Part shown: positions 29,521 through 37,925 of the stretch, one piece after another
How the letters are laid out: the number at the start of each line of letters is the position of its first letter
Numbering within the stretch: the first letter of the stretch is position 1
Origin: Methylomonas methanica MC09
GTDB taxonomy: Bacteria; Pseudomonadota; Gammaproteobacteria; Methylococcales; Methylomonadaceae
Assembly: GCF_000214665.1 (NCBI RefSeq)
Contig: NC_015572.1
Coordinates: 558,001 to 622,000, forward strand
Direction: 5' to 3'
DNA: 64,000 nucleotides
Notes under the pieces: generated by a model
Told to the model about the DNA's origin: nothing
Seen by the model: the letters and a program-made list of their open reading frames with translations, nothing else
Database searches by the model: none
Position numbers and translations under genes: made by a program

Positions 29521-30015
29521 TTACTGATATTTTTTCATCGCTTTTAATTCTTGTAAGGCGGCTTGGATCTTTGCGGTAGCATCGTCATCCAGCTCGTTAT
29601 TTTTATAAATTTTGTCTAATAAACCTTCTTCAACCAAGGCTTCTTTAATCCAGCGTTTTGCAAAAGCGTAATTGCCGGGCAGTTTTGCCACTTCGCCGGT
29701 TTTCGGGTTTTTTACGCTGTCGGTAGCTGGTGCGCTGGCGGGTTTGGCTTTTTTGGCGGGAGCGGCTTTGGTTTTTGCCGTTGTTGCCTTGGCCGGTGCT
29801 TTAACGGTCGGTTTGGCGGCTACGGGTTTTGGCGGAGGAGGCGGGGGAGGGGGGTTTTCAGCGGGTGCGGCGGGCTCGGGGTCCGTAGCAACGCTTTCCG
29901 GGGCTGGGTCCGGCTGGCTGGCGGTGTGCTCCGGATTATCCTTATTGCCGCCTATAGCCGTATACACGACATAGGCAACAAAAACGGTTGTTGCTATAAA
30001 AAGTAGCTCTCCCAT
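29521..30015 (-). CDS. Membrane-anchored Pro/Ala/Lys-rich protein of unknown function
   Basis: A 164-residue protein. The ATG at 30015 follows GGGGAAGAG; the frame extends to 30078 without a better site. One N-terminal membrane helix (MGELLFIATTVFVAYVVYTAIGG, with the remainder outward or inward unknown) is followed by a low-complexity linker. The linker holds a run of eight prolines and Ala/Lys/Thr repeats like those of histone H1-like or TolA-type proteins. A compact C-terminal part (NYAFAKRWIKEALVEEGLLD onward) looks helical. No function is recognised. Confidence 0.72.
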   Translation of the reverse strand: MGELLFIATTVFVAYVVYTAIGGNKDNPEHTASQPDPAPESVATDPEPAAPAENPPPPPPPPKPVAAKPTVKAPAKATTAKTKAAPAKKAKPASAPATDSVKNPKTGEVAKLPGNYAFAKRWIKEALVEEGLLDKIYKNNELDDDATAKIQAALQELKAMKKYQ

Positions 30016-30177
30016 AACTCTTCCCCTCGCTGTTTTAATTTTAAGTTGATAAATCGATGTTATTGCGACGAATGACACCTTGGCCCGAATATACCAGAGC
30101 TGGTGAAAGCGGTAAACACCAATACCTCAAAGCCATAATTCCTGGATATTTCCCGAATAGGCAAAATACACGGAATA

Positions 30178-32022
30178 TTAAAAAATATCGTTTTTCCGCA
30201 TCTCGCCATTTGAAACTTCGGGACTATTGGAATTTAAAATAATAGCCAATGATACTTGATGACCATCAAGTAAATTTCGCTCCGGCCGGCCAAAGGCATA
30301 ACCCTGACCGAGATTAACGCCGATATCCTTTAGTCTTAAAGCAATATTGGGCGTTTCAACAAACTCCGCGATGGTTTGTTTACCTAATTTGCCGGCTATT
30401 TCCACCATGGATTTCACCAAAATCCGATCGGTTTCATTATGTTCCAGGTGGCGGATAAATTGGCCGTCGATTTTTACGTAATCGACAGGGAAAGTCTTTA
30501 AATAATTAAACGAGCAAAAACCCGCGCCAAAATCATCCAGGGCAAACTTGCACCCCAAATCGCGGATTTTATTGATCATATCCCGAGTACGCTCAAAATT
30601 GTCCACGGCGGCGGTTTCGGTTATTTCAAAGGTCAGGCGGCCGGCGTCCACCCAGGTCAGTTCCAGTTTCTCGCGGATGGTTTGCAGCAAATCGGGGTAT
30701 TGAAAAGCGCTGCCGGATAAGTTGATGGCCAGGGAGATGCGGGACATATACGAGGGCAGCGTGGCCAGAAAATCGATGGCATTCTCCACCACCCATAAAT
30801 CGATGGCGTGAATTAAACCCATGCGCTCCGCAACGGGTATGAATTGGTCGGGGGTAATGGTTTTGCCGTCTTCGCCCCGCATTCGAATCAGCACTTCGTA
30901 ATGGGAGATGTCGCCGTTGTTCAACTGTACGACCGGTTGAAACATTAAAAAGAAATCGCTTTCCCGCAATGCTTTACGGATGATGGGCACCCAATAAATG
31001 TCGCGGCGGCGCTCTTTGATGGCGACATCATCCTGGTTATACACCTTGACTTTGTCGCGGCCGTTGATTTTGGCGAAATTGCAAGCTTGGCGGCTGTGCA
31101 AAATCATTTCGCCGGGATGTTGGGCCGGGGAGGCATTATCCAGCGAGGTAATACCGATTGAAACGCTGGCGCTGTAACAGATTTCGCCGGTAAAAAACCG
31201 GAAATTTTCCACCGTGGTGCGGATGGTTTCCGCGATGATATGCGCTTGTTTTTTGGTTTTGTTTTCTAAAAACAGACAGAATTCGTCCGCGCCGATGCGT
31301 GCGAACAGACTGCTGGCGGGTACCAGTTTGCGCACCAGAATAGTCAGTTCAACCAGCAGGCGGTCGCCGACGTCGAAACCTTCCAATTCGTTGATTAAAC
31401 TAAACCGGTCGACGTCTATGAATAGCAAAGCCCCTTCTTTTTTCAGTTTGTTGCTCAGATTCATGATCAAGCGCAGCTGGCGTTCAAAAGTATTGCGATT
31501 GACCAAACCGGTTAATTCGTCGTGAGCGGCCAGAAATTTCAATTTGGCTTCTATCACGCTTTTCGACGCCAGTTCGTTGATCAGCTGTTCTTCCTGTTGC
31601 TGGCGCAAAGTGCGCTCCCGCTTAAGCTGCATCAAAAAATGAATAGCCAGCATTAAAATCCGCGGATCGGCGGGCGAGTCTATTTGATAAATCAGGCACT
31701 GCCCGGTGTCGGTTTGAGCTTGATTTGCTTCCGACCTCAAAATCACAAAAGGAATTACCGACCCATCTGTGGCGCAGGACAGGCTTTGGCTCATCTCTAA
31801 CGATTGGCAATTGGGCAGAGCGTCGTTCAGAATAATCAGGCCGATCTTTTCGGGCCGGTCATGAAACGGCCGCAGGATGTCATAGATTTGCTCGCCACGG
31901 CTGGCATGACGAACGTCTGAAAAGCCGTTTTCCTGTAACGTTAAAGCAATTTGATTAGCGGAAACACTGTCGTGTTCGGCCACAATAATGATCTTTTCTT
32001 TAATTGGGTCGCAAACAGTCAT
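30178..32022 (-). CDS. Receiver-like / GGDEF (degenerate) / EAL cyclic-di-GMP phosphodiesterase
   Basis: A 614-residue signalling protein with no membrane segment. Residues 8-130 look like a response-regulator receiver, but the phospho-acceptor position reads Asn66 (IILNDALP). A GGDEF domain follows (about 160-330) with the motif altered to GADEF at 244-248. The EAL domain (about 345-600) retains E376-V-L378, NLSGSAF, EITET, DDFGAGF at 496-502, VKIDGQF, EFVET and the GQGYAFG glutamine, so it should cleave c-di-GMP. It is a lone gene between unrelated neighbours. Confidence 0.92.
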   Translation of the reverse strand: MTVCDPIKEKIIIVAEHDSVSANQIALTLQENGFSDVRHASRGEQIYDILRPFHDRPEKIGLIILNDALPNCQSLEMSQSLSCATDGSVIPFVILRSEANQAQTDTGQCLIYQIDSPADPRILMLAIHFLMQLKRERTLRQQQEEQLINELASKSVIEAKLKFLAAHDELTGLVNRNTFERQLRLIMNLSNKLKKEGALLFIDVDRFSLINELEGFDVGDRLLVELTILVRKLVPASSLFARIGADEFCLFLENKTKKQAHIIAETIRTTVENFRFFTGEICYSASVSIGITSLDNASPAQHPGEMILHSRQACNFAKINGRDKVKVYNQDDVAIKERRRDIYWVPIIRKALRESDFFLMFQPVVQLNNGDISHYEVLIRMRGEDGKTITPDQFIPVAERMGLIHAIDLWVVENAIDFLATLPSYMSRISLAINLSGSAFQYPDLLQTIREKLELTWVDAGRLTFEITETAAVDNFERTRDMINKIRDLGCKFALDDFGAGFCSFNYLKTFPVDYVKIDGQFIRHLEHNETDRILVKSMVEIAGKLGKQTIAEFVETPNIALRLKDIGVNLGQGYAFGRPERNLLDGHQVSLAIILNSNSPEVSNGEMRKNDIF

Positions 32023-32210
32023 ATACCGGCCCGGTATTTTTGAGTTATAAATAACAAAGAGGTTGGATAAGGCTTAAAAGCTTAATGTAATCAATTGCTT
32101 ACATGCGGCTTGTAATTCTGATAAAACCAGTTAGGCTTAATTCGCGTGTAAACCCCCGTCTGCTCACGTTAAAGCCAGTATAGGCGACAATTTAATATTT
32201 GTAATCTTAC

Positions 32211-33056
32211 ATGATAATTTCCAGCCCTACTTTGACAATTGCTGATTTGTTAAAAGGCGATATCAAACTCGCTTCCCCTCCTATTGTCTATTTGTCCTTG
32301 CAAAAAGTCGTCGAGGATCCAACCAAAACCGCAAAGGATGCCGCGCTTGTAATCGAAAGCGATGCGGCTTTGGCCATGCGCGTACTCAAGATCGTCAATA
32401 GCGCCTTTTACGGCTTTCCAGCGCAGATAAGTGCCATATCTACCGCCATTACGTTGCTCGGGGTGCGCGAGTTACAAAACTTGGTGTTGGCAACCGTGGT
32501 TATCGAGCGCTTTTCCGACTTACCCGGACAGCTGTTTTCCGTGCATGACTTTTGGGCCAAAAACCTGCGTTGCGCTTTGATTGCCCGCGAACTGGACGTG
32601 CAAATGGGTAAACAGTTTACCGATACGGCATTTTTATGCGGTTTGGTTCATGACATCGGGCAATTGGTATTGTATCGGCGTATTCCCACGCTGGCCCGCG
32701 AAGTAGACTTGCTAGTGCAATCGCAGCCGGCCGAAGAGATGGATCAAGCCGCCATCGAAGAACAGGTCTTCGGTTTCGACCATTACGCCTTGGGCGCGGA
32801 ACTTTGCCGATTATGGAAGTTACCTGCGATGGTTGTCGACTCGATCCGGTTACATAGATACCCCGATTACGTCGGGAATCATGCCAAAATTGCCACGCTG
32901 ATTAGGCTTGCCGATCATTTTAGCCGCGTCGACAATCCATACGATGCGCTTGAAGCCAATGGCTTCGAGCTATCGCCCGAGAAGATCAGCCTGATTATGG
33001 ATAAAACCCACGACGAATTCGAAAATATTTTTAAGTTGTTTTTCCCCGCCCTGTAA
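32211..33056 (+). CDS. HDOD domain signalling protein
   Basis: A 281-residue HDOD protein. The domain is seen in LASPPIVYLSLQKVVEDP, LAMRVLKIVNSAFYGFP, AITLLGVRELQNLVLATVV and the HD-like GLVHDIGQLVL (the His-Asp pair is present). HDOD proteins act in signalling and twitching or chemotaxis-type control without a proven single enzymatic role. It is separated by 188 bases from the divergent c-di-GMP gene, a suggestive pairing. Confidence 0.9.
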   Translation: MIISSPTLTIADLLKGDIKLASPPIVYLSLQKVVEDPTKTAKDAALVIESDAALAMRVLKIVNSAFYGFPAQISAISTAITLLGVRELQNLVLATVVIERFSDLPGQLFSVHDFWAKNLRCALIARELDVQMGKQFTDTAFLCGLVHDIGQLVLYRRIPTLAREVDLLVQSQPAEEMDQAAIEEQVFGFDHYALGAELCRLWKLPAMVVDSIRLHRYPDYVGNHAKIATLIRLADHFSRVDNPYDALEANGFELSPEKISLIMDKTHDEFENIFKLFFPAL

Positions 33057-33398
33057 CATTGCAAGGATACGGGCTCGCCGCCGTAATACCGGTGTTGCGC
33101 GGCTATCGGCCATTTCTTTGCCTATCAACAACAACCCGCCCTTCGATTTATTTCCCCGCGCTACAGCGGCAGGATGCGCTATGTCCGGAAGTCTTTGCAG
33201 CGGCTGTAGCAAAATAGCAACGATCTGTCGTTATAACGGCCCATTGTCATAAAACTGTCATATTTCCTGCCTACAATTCGCGCCAACTGAACGGCATTGG
33301 TTTATTTCCCCCAAGACTAATCAAATGCACCGGGTCTTACATCCTGTGTTTTTAGCTGTTTGTTGTTTCGATTCTTAAAAAACTTTGGAGATTTGATA
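33057..33398 (+). promoter_or_regulatory. Intergenic leader region of the porin gene
   Basis: A 342-base gap. It holds the Pho box and -10 listed separately, a 5' leader of roughly 115 bases, and GGAG ahead of the porin ATG. It also holds a long-range inverted repeat: GCTACAGC at 33160-33167 and GCTGTAGC at 33203-33210, enclosing 35 bases. Confidence 0.6.
33244..33277 (+). promoter_or_regulatory. Pho box and -10 element of the porin promoter
   Basis: TTGTCATAAAACTGTCAT (33244-33261) matches the PhoB box pattern of two CTGTCAT-type heptamers separated by 4 AT-rich bases, with one mismatch in the first heptamer. A near-consensus -10, TACAAT, is at 33272-33277, 10 bases after the box. This is the classic spacing at PhoB-activated promoters, where the box replaces the -35. 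Confidence 0.88.
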
Positions 33399-34886
33399 AT
33401 GAAGTTGACTAAACTGGCTTTGGCCATGGCCTCGGTAATAGGCGCGGGTCTCGCCACGGAAGCATTGGCTTTGGATTTATATGTCGATACCAAGACGCAG
33501 CAAATTTTTGCCGAGCCAGGCAAGGGCCGGGTTAAATTGGGTTCGTTTGAGAAAGTGGGTGAAGCTTCTGCGCAACAGGGCAATGCCGAGCTGAAAGCGG
33601 AAATAGAACAAATCAAGGAAGACTTGGCGCTGAAAAACAACGAATTGAAAGCGTTGGACGAGCACATGAAAGTGGCCGAGGAAGTGAAAGTCAAAATGGG
33701 CAAAAAAGGTGTCGAATTCGAATCCGCCGATAAAGACTTCAAATTCAGAATGGGTGGCCGTATTCATGCTGATGCATCATATTCCAGCGGTGACGACAAT
33801 CTAGTCAGTGGCGCTAATCACGCCGAGGCCAGTGACGGTACTGAAATTCGCAGGGCTCGTATCGAAATGGTTGGCACCTTTTGGAAAGATTGGGATTTCA
33901 AAAGCCAGTGGGACTTCGGGGATAACAAGGTCACAACTAAAGATATGTATATCCAATACTCGGGCATCAAAGATTTTCACATTACCGCCGGTCAACAAAA
34001 ACAATTGTTTAGTCGCGAATTGTATGAAAGCTCCAATGACTTGATGTTCATGGAGCGTTCATTGATGAATTCTTTGGCTGAGGCGACGGTGGACCGTGCG
34101 ATTGGTTTGAGTGTTGCCACTGCCCACAAAGACTGGACCGGTGCGGTGGGTATCTATGGGGAAACTGTTACGCCAACCACTGATACATCAGTAGATGAGG
34201 GTTGGGGCATCAGTTCCCGTTGGACATTTGCGCCGCTTAACGAGAAGACGCATGTGGTTCATTTAGGTATCTCGGGTAATTATCGTGATCCTAACCAAGG
34301 TAATCAAGTTCCAGAGGGTGGTTCGAAGCAGGCTGCGCTGACTCTTGCATCGGAAACTTCACATATGTCTAACCTGAAGCTGATAAACACCGGCGGGATT
34401 GCAAACGTCGCCGCAATCAAAATGGTTGGCTTGGAGGCCAACTATTTAAATGGTCCTTTTACCGTGGGTGGCGAATACAGCAAAATGTGGGTTGATCGTA
34501 AAACTGCTTCAGCAGGCGATTCAAACTTGGATTTCAGCGCTTGGTATGCCGAGGCTTCTTATACGCTTACCGGCGAATCGCGTAAATACAAAAAAGGTAA
34601 GTTTTATAAATTGTCGCCCAAGCAAAAATTCAGTTTGAAAAACGGTACTTGGGGTGCTTGGGAGTTGGCGGGCCGTTATTCCGAAGCGGACCTGAACAGT
34701 GCGGATATCACGGGCGGTCAAATGTCCTTGTTGACGGTAGCATTGAATTGGTACATCAATGACAATGTCCGCTTCATGGCCGATTACAACAAAACGCTTG
34801 ATTTGAGTAATTCGCCTATTACCACTGTAGGTGGTGGCGACCCTAATGTTGATACCTTCATGTTGCGGGGTCAGTTGGCATTCTAA
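33399..34886 (+). CDS. Phosphate-selective porin (OprO/OprP family)
   Basis: A 495-residue outer membrane porin. Signal peptide MKLTKLALAMASVIGAGLA...ALA, then a short N-terminal domain with a coiled-coil stretch (about residues 45-95), then a beta-barrel of the OprO/P type starting near RMGGRIHADASYSSGDD and ending with aromatic Phe (MLRGQLAF). The ATG at 33399 has GGAG upstream; the frame is open 39 bases further. The Pho box upstream supports phosphate or polyphosphate uptake under starvation. A strong terminator follows. Confidence 0.9.
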   Translation: MKLTKLALAMASVIGAGLATEALALDLYVDTKTQQIFAEPGKGRVKLGSFEKVGEASAQQGNAELKAEIEQIKEDLALKNNELKALDEHMKVAEEVKVKMGKKGVEFESADKDFKFRMGGRIHADASYSSGDDNLVSGANHAEASDGTEIRRARIEMVGTFWKDWDFKSQWDFGDNKVTTKDMYIQYSGIKDFHITAGQQKQLFSRELYESSNDLMFMERSLMNSLAEATVDRAIGLSVATAHKDWTGAVGIYGETVTPTTDTSVDEGWGISSRWTFAPLNEKTHVVHLGISGNYRDPNQGNQVPEGGSKQAALTLASETSHMSNLKLINTGGIANVAAIKMVGLEANYLNGPFTVGGEYSKMWVDRKTASAGDSNLDFSAWYAEASYTLTGESRKYKKGKFYKLSPKQKFSLKNGTWGAWELAGRYSEADLNSADITGGQMSLLTVALNWYINDNVRFMADYNKTLDLSNSPITTVGGGDPNVDTFMLRGQLAF

Positions 34887-34910
34887 AAACCTGATTTTTC
34901 CAGTCACGCC

Positions 34911-34945
34911 AAGCCGTGCCGGGGCAACCCGGCGCGGCTTTTTTT
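34911..34945 (+). terminator. Rho-independent terminator after the porin gene
   Basis: A 13-base-pair stem (AAGCCGTGCCGGG / CCCGGCGCGGCTT, one G-T pair) with a GCAA tetraloop is followed by a T run. It lies 25 bases after the porin stop and separates it from the next gene. Confidence 0.92.
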
Positions 34946-34992
34946 GTGAACAATGTTTTGCGTTATGATGCGCGTCTTTAGCGTGAAATTCT

Positions 34993-36534
34993 ATGAGGAT
35001 TCTCTTGAAAAAATATCCGGTTTTGCTTGGAAGTTTACTGTTAACGGCGTGTGCCGGTCGGCCCGTGTCTGATTCGCCGGTCGGCGAGTGGCACTTGAAA
35101 CCCGAGTGCCTTTATTACTCCGGGTATGATAAAGGTACCGAGATTGTCAGTGTACAACAGCGCACATTGCGCGCAGTATTAAGTAATTACAAAACCGGCG
35201 AAGCGGATATTTTGGACTTGAGTCAACCGGAGAGGCTCAACCGCATTCGGCGGCTTAACCTGGAGCTGAAAAAAGGAGAGGAGCTCACGTCCGTCGCCTT
35301 TCATCCGACATTGGACGCGTTTGCCGCCGTCATTGATGCCGGTGAGTCGCGTGGCCGCTTGGAAATTCGCGACGCCGGCAACGGTAGGCTGCTGGACCAT
35401 GTGCAAGTGGGATACGGACCGGATGCGGTGGTGTTTTCCGAGGACGGTTCGGTGTTACTGGTGGCCAACGAAGGCGAAGATTTTTCCTTCGACAAAACGG
35501 ATGGCGAATTCTTTTCCGCTGACGGCAGTATCTCCATCATACGGCTGAATGAAAAAGGTCGCATTAAGGCTAATGCCAATATCGAAATGGCCGACGTTTC
35601 GCATCGGGAAGGTTTTATCATTGCGGAGAAAGGGCATTATCTGGAGCGGGAAATCGATTGGGACGGCGACGGTAAAATCAGTAAGCAAACCGACTTCGAC
35701 GGCAACGGTAAAATCGATAATAAACGCGTCAAGTTAGGCCATTTCGAGGGGGCTGCCGTCTATGGCAATGAGAAAAAAGGCGAAGCGAAAATTCTGATCC
35801 CCATTACCGCGGATTCCAAAACCTTGTTGGAGCCCGAATACATCGCCTTGTCTCCGGATGCCAAACGCGCCTACGTCACCTTGCAGGAAACCAATGAAGT
35901 GGCTGAAGTGGATGTGGAAAATGGCAAGGTACTGGGGTATTTCAATATGGGTATTGCCGAGCACGAAGCCGACCGTAAATACGACGGTTGGATAGACTTC
36001 AATCAATCGGTCATGGCGCTGCGGGAACCCGACGGTATCGCATTGACCCCGGACGGTCGTTACTTTCTCACTGCAGATGAAGGCGATACCGACACCGATG
36101 CGTTGGACGATGAGGAACCGTTACAGAGCGGTGGCAGAACCATGAGCGTGTTTGACGCAAAAACCGGCGATTTTATTGCCGATACCGGTAATCAATTGGA
36201 TGAAATTACCTTTACCCACGGGGTTTATCCCGATCGGCGCAGCAATAAAAAGGGCGCGGAGCCTGAGGGTGTGGTTTCGTTCGAAATGGACGGTCAGCCG
36301 TGGGCTGTCGTGGGTATGGAGCGGGCGGATGCGCTGGTATTGATTTCGTTAAGCAACCCCAAGCAACCTAAAGTGGTGGCATTGGGTAAAATTCCCGGGG
36401 ATGAAACCCGTGCTCCGGAAGGGCTTGCTCATTTTAAGCGCGGCGGCGAGCATTATCTGTTGTCCGCCAACGAGATGAACGGCACGGTGGCCTGCTTTAA
36501 AATTGTCCGGGATAAGTTTACTCTGGAGCATTGA
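34993..36534 (+). CDS. Beta-propeller lipoprotein, choice-of-anchor I / alkaline phosphatase-like
   Basis: A 513-residue predicted lipoprotein (lipobox LLLTACAG). The body has repeated propeller blades: VAFHPTLDAFAAVIDAG, PDAVVFSEDGSVLLVANEGED, EYIALSPDAKRAYVTLQETNE and PDGIALTPDGRYFLTADEGDTD. This resembles the choice-of-anchor I family, often labelled phytase-like or alkaline phosphatase. Residues 222-245 hold two tandem 12-residue DxDGxGKI units, likely calcium sites. The ATG at 34993 is used; a TTG at 35005 behind GAGGA is a credible alternative. It follows the Pho-controlled porin but beyond a terminator. Confidence 0.75.
   Translation: MRILLKKYPVLLGSLLLTACAGRPVSDSPVGEWHLKPECLYYSGYDKGTEIVSVQQRTLRAVLSNYKTGEADILDLSQPERLNRIRRLNLELKKGEELTSVAFHPTLDAFAAVIDAGESRGRLEIRDAGNGRLLDHVQVGYGPDAVVFSEDGSVLLVANEGEDFSFDKTDGEFFSADGSISIIRLNEKGRIKANANIEMADVSHREGFIIAEKGHYLEREIDWDGDGKISKQTDFDGNGKIDNKRVKLGHFEGAAVYGNEKKGEAKILIPITADSKTLLEPEYIALSPDAKRAYVTLQETNEVAEVDVENGKVLGYFNMGIAEHEADRKYDGWIDFNQSVMALREPDGIALTPDGRYFLTADEGDTDTDALDDEEPLQSGGRTMSVFDAKTGDFIADTGNQLDEITFTHGVYPDRRSNKKGAEPEGVVSFEMDGQPWAVVGMERADALVLISLSNPKQPKVVALGKIPGDETRAPEGLAHFKRGGEHYLLSANEMNGTVACFKIVRDKFTLEH
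35656..35727 (+). repeat. Tandem 12-codon repeat encoding DxDGxGKI calcium-type loops
   Basis: Two adjacent 36-base units (35656-35691, 35692-35727) encode DWDGDGKISKQT and DFDGNGKIDNKR. They match the EF-hand/dockerin-like D-x-D-G-x-G-x-I loop pattern inserted in the propeller protein. Confidence 0.75.
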
Positions 36535-37822
36535 CGGACAAATAACGCTTAAGATGTCGCCGGGCCAGGAATTTAAACAGGCTGAACAGCGTGATTGCCG
36601 GTACGGCGTAGGCAATGGCGACGCCGGTGACACCGTACATTGCCCCGAGAATAAAGCTTAAACCCACCATACCGGCTGCGCCCAAACTCATCAGGCCAAC
36701 CACCAGCCGGTTTTGTCCCATGAATTGCAGATAATAAGGCGAATCCGAAAATAGCGCGTTAATCGCGGCGCCCGCTGAACAGATGCACAAGGCCGGATAC
36801 GCTTCGGAAAAATCGGGGCCGAATAATGCCAGGATTTCAGTGCCGTAAATGCCGATTACGATCAGATAAAACAAGGTCAACAGAGCTACCAGCCGCAGAC
36901 GCTTGACCAGCAATTGATTTACACCTGTTGCATCTTGCCTTTCGACCAGTACTACCAGCATCGGTAAGTAATAGCGGTTGGTGGAGGTGCCGATCAAGGA
37001 AATCAACGAACAGGTTTGCATGCTGACGGCAAACAGGCCGACTTGAAATTCGGACGGGTAAAGCAATTCCAGCACAATGGTGCCGGCGCTGGTCAGTACG
37101 GTCATCATCAAACTGCTTAGCATGAGCGGTAAAGCATTGCCAAGCCATTTGCGCTTGTTGTGCGAACTGGGCTTTGCCTGCCGCAAGGGTTTAGGGCTGG
37201 CGAAGCGCTGGGCGAAATCCAACATCAGCAAGGTCAGACACCAGGCCAAGCCGAAACATATCACGGCGGACGTGGCCGATATTGCAAAGCCCAAACCTTG
37301 CAAACTAAACAGAAGCGCTGCGAATGATACCGGGAGAAACAAACGGTATAGAAACATGGCCAGTACCTGGAAGCCGTATACGGTGACGATTTCAATCAAA
37401 AACAAGCTGATTGCGATTACCGGCAGGAAAGCCGCGTAAATGACGATGGCGATGTGAAAATCGGCATGCCGCCAAGCTAATATAGCCTCCAGAGTCAATG
37501 ACAAGGTGCCCAGCAAAATCACGCTGAAAACCACGATGATGCGCACCGAAAAACGCAGGAAGTTACGCAGTCGCCCCCATTTTTCCCGTTCAATATTGAG
37601 GGACACCATGCGCAAGGCATATTTTTCCAGACCCAGGGTAGCCAGCGTGGACAATAAGGTTACTACCGATACCGCAACGCTGTAATCGTCGAATTCGCCG
37701 ATCTTTAAGTGTCTGGCCAGAAATATATTGACCCAATACATCAACCCATAACTGCTCAGGCTTAGGCCAAACATTGCCAAGCTGTTGACATGATTGGGGT
37801 GTACGGAAAAGTTGGGGTTCAA
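36518..37822 (-). CDS. Polysaccharide flippase-like membrane protein (copy 2)
   Basis: A 434-residue polytopic protein of the MATE-like flippase (MOP) superfamily, probably 12-14 membrane helices. It likely moves lipid-linked glycans across the inner membrane. The start is TTG at 37822, supported by GAGGAG 6 bases upstream and by the same N-terminus in its neighbour (MNPxxSVHP). The C-terminus overlaps the end of the convergent lipoprotein gene by 17 bases. It is a tandem paralogue of the gene at 37926-39218; no glycosyltransferase is adjacent, so its substrate is unknown. Confidence 0.83.
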   Translation of the reverse strand: MNPNFSVHPNHVNSLAMFGLSLSSYGLMYWVNIFLARHLKIGEFDDYSVAVSVVTLLSTLATLGLEKYALRMVSLNIEREKWGRLRNFLRFSVRIIVVFSVILLGTLSLTLEAILAWRHADFHIAIVIYAAFLPVIAISLFLIEIVTVYGFQVLAMFLYRLFLPVSFAALLFSLQGLGFAISATSAVICFGLAWCLTLLMLDFAQRFASPKPLRQAKPSSHNKRKWLGNALPLMLSSLMMTVLTSAGTIVLELLYPSEFQVGLFAVSMQTCSLISLIGTSTNRYYLPMLVVLVERQDATGVNQLLVKRLRLVALLTLFYLIVIGIYGTEILALFGPDFSEAYPALCICSAGAAINALFSDSPYYLQFMGQNRLVVGLMSLGAAGMVGLSFILGAMYGVTGVAIAYAVPAITLFSLFKFLARRHLKRYLSVNAPE

Positions 37823-37925
37823 TGAAACTCCTCGGTATGGGGGTTTTCAGTAGCATTCATAAACAGGCCAAGACGCAAGGCCGGCAAAATACGCTTGATT
37901 TTGTCTGTCTTGGATTGCTTCAGGG

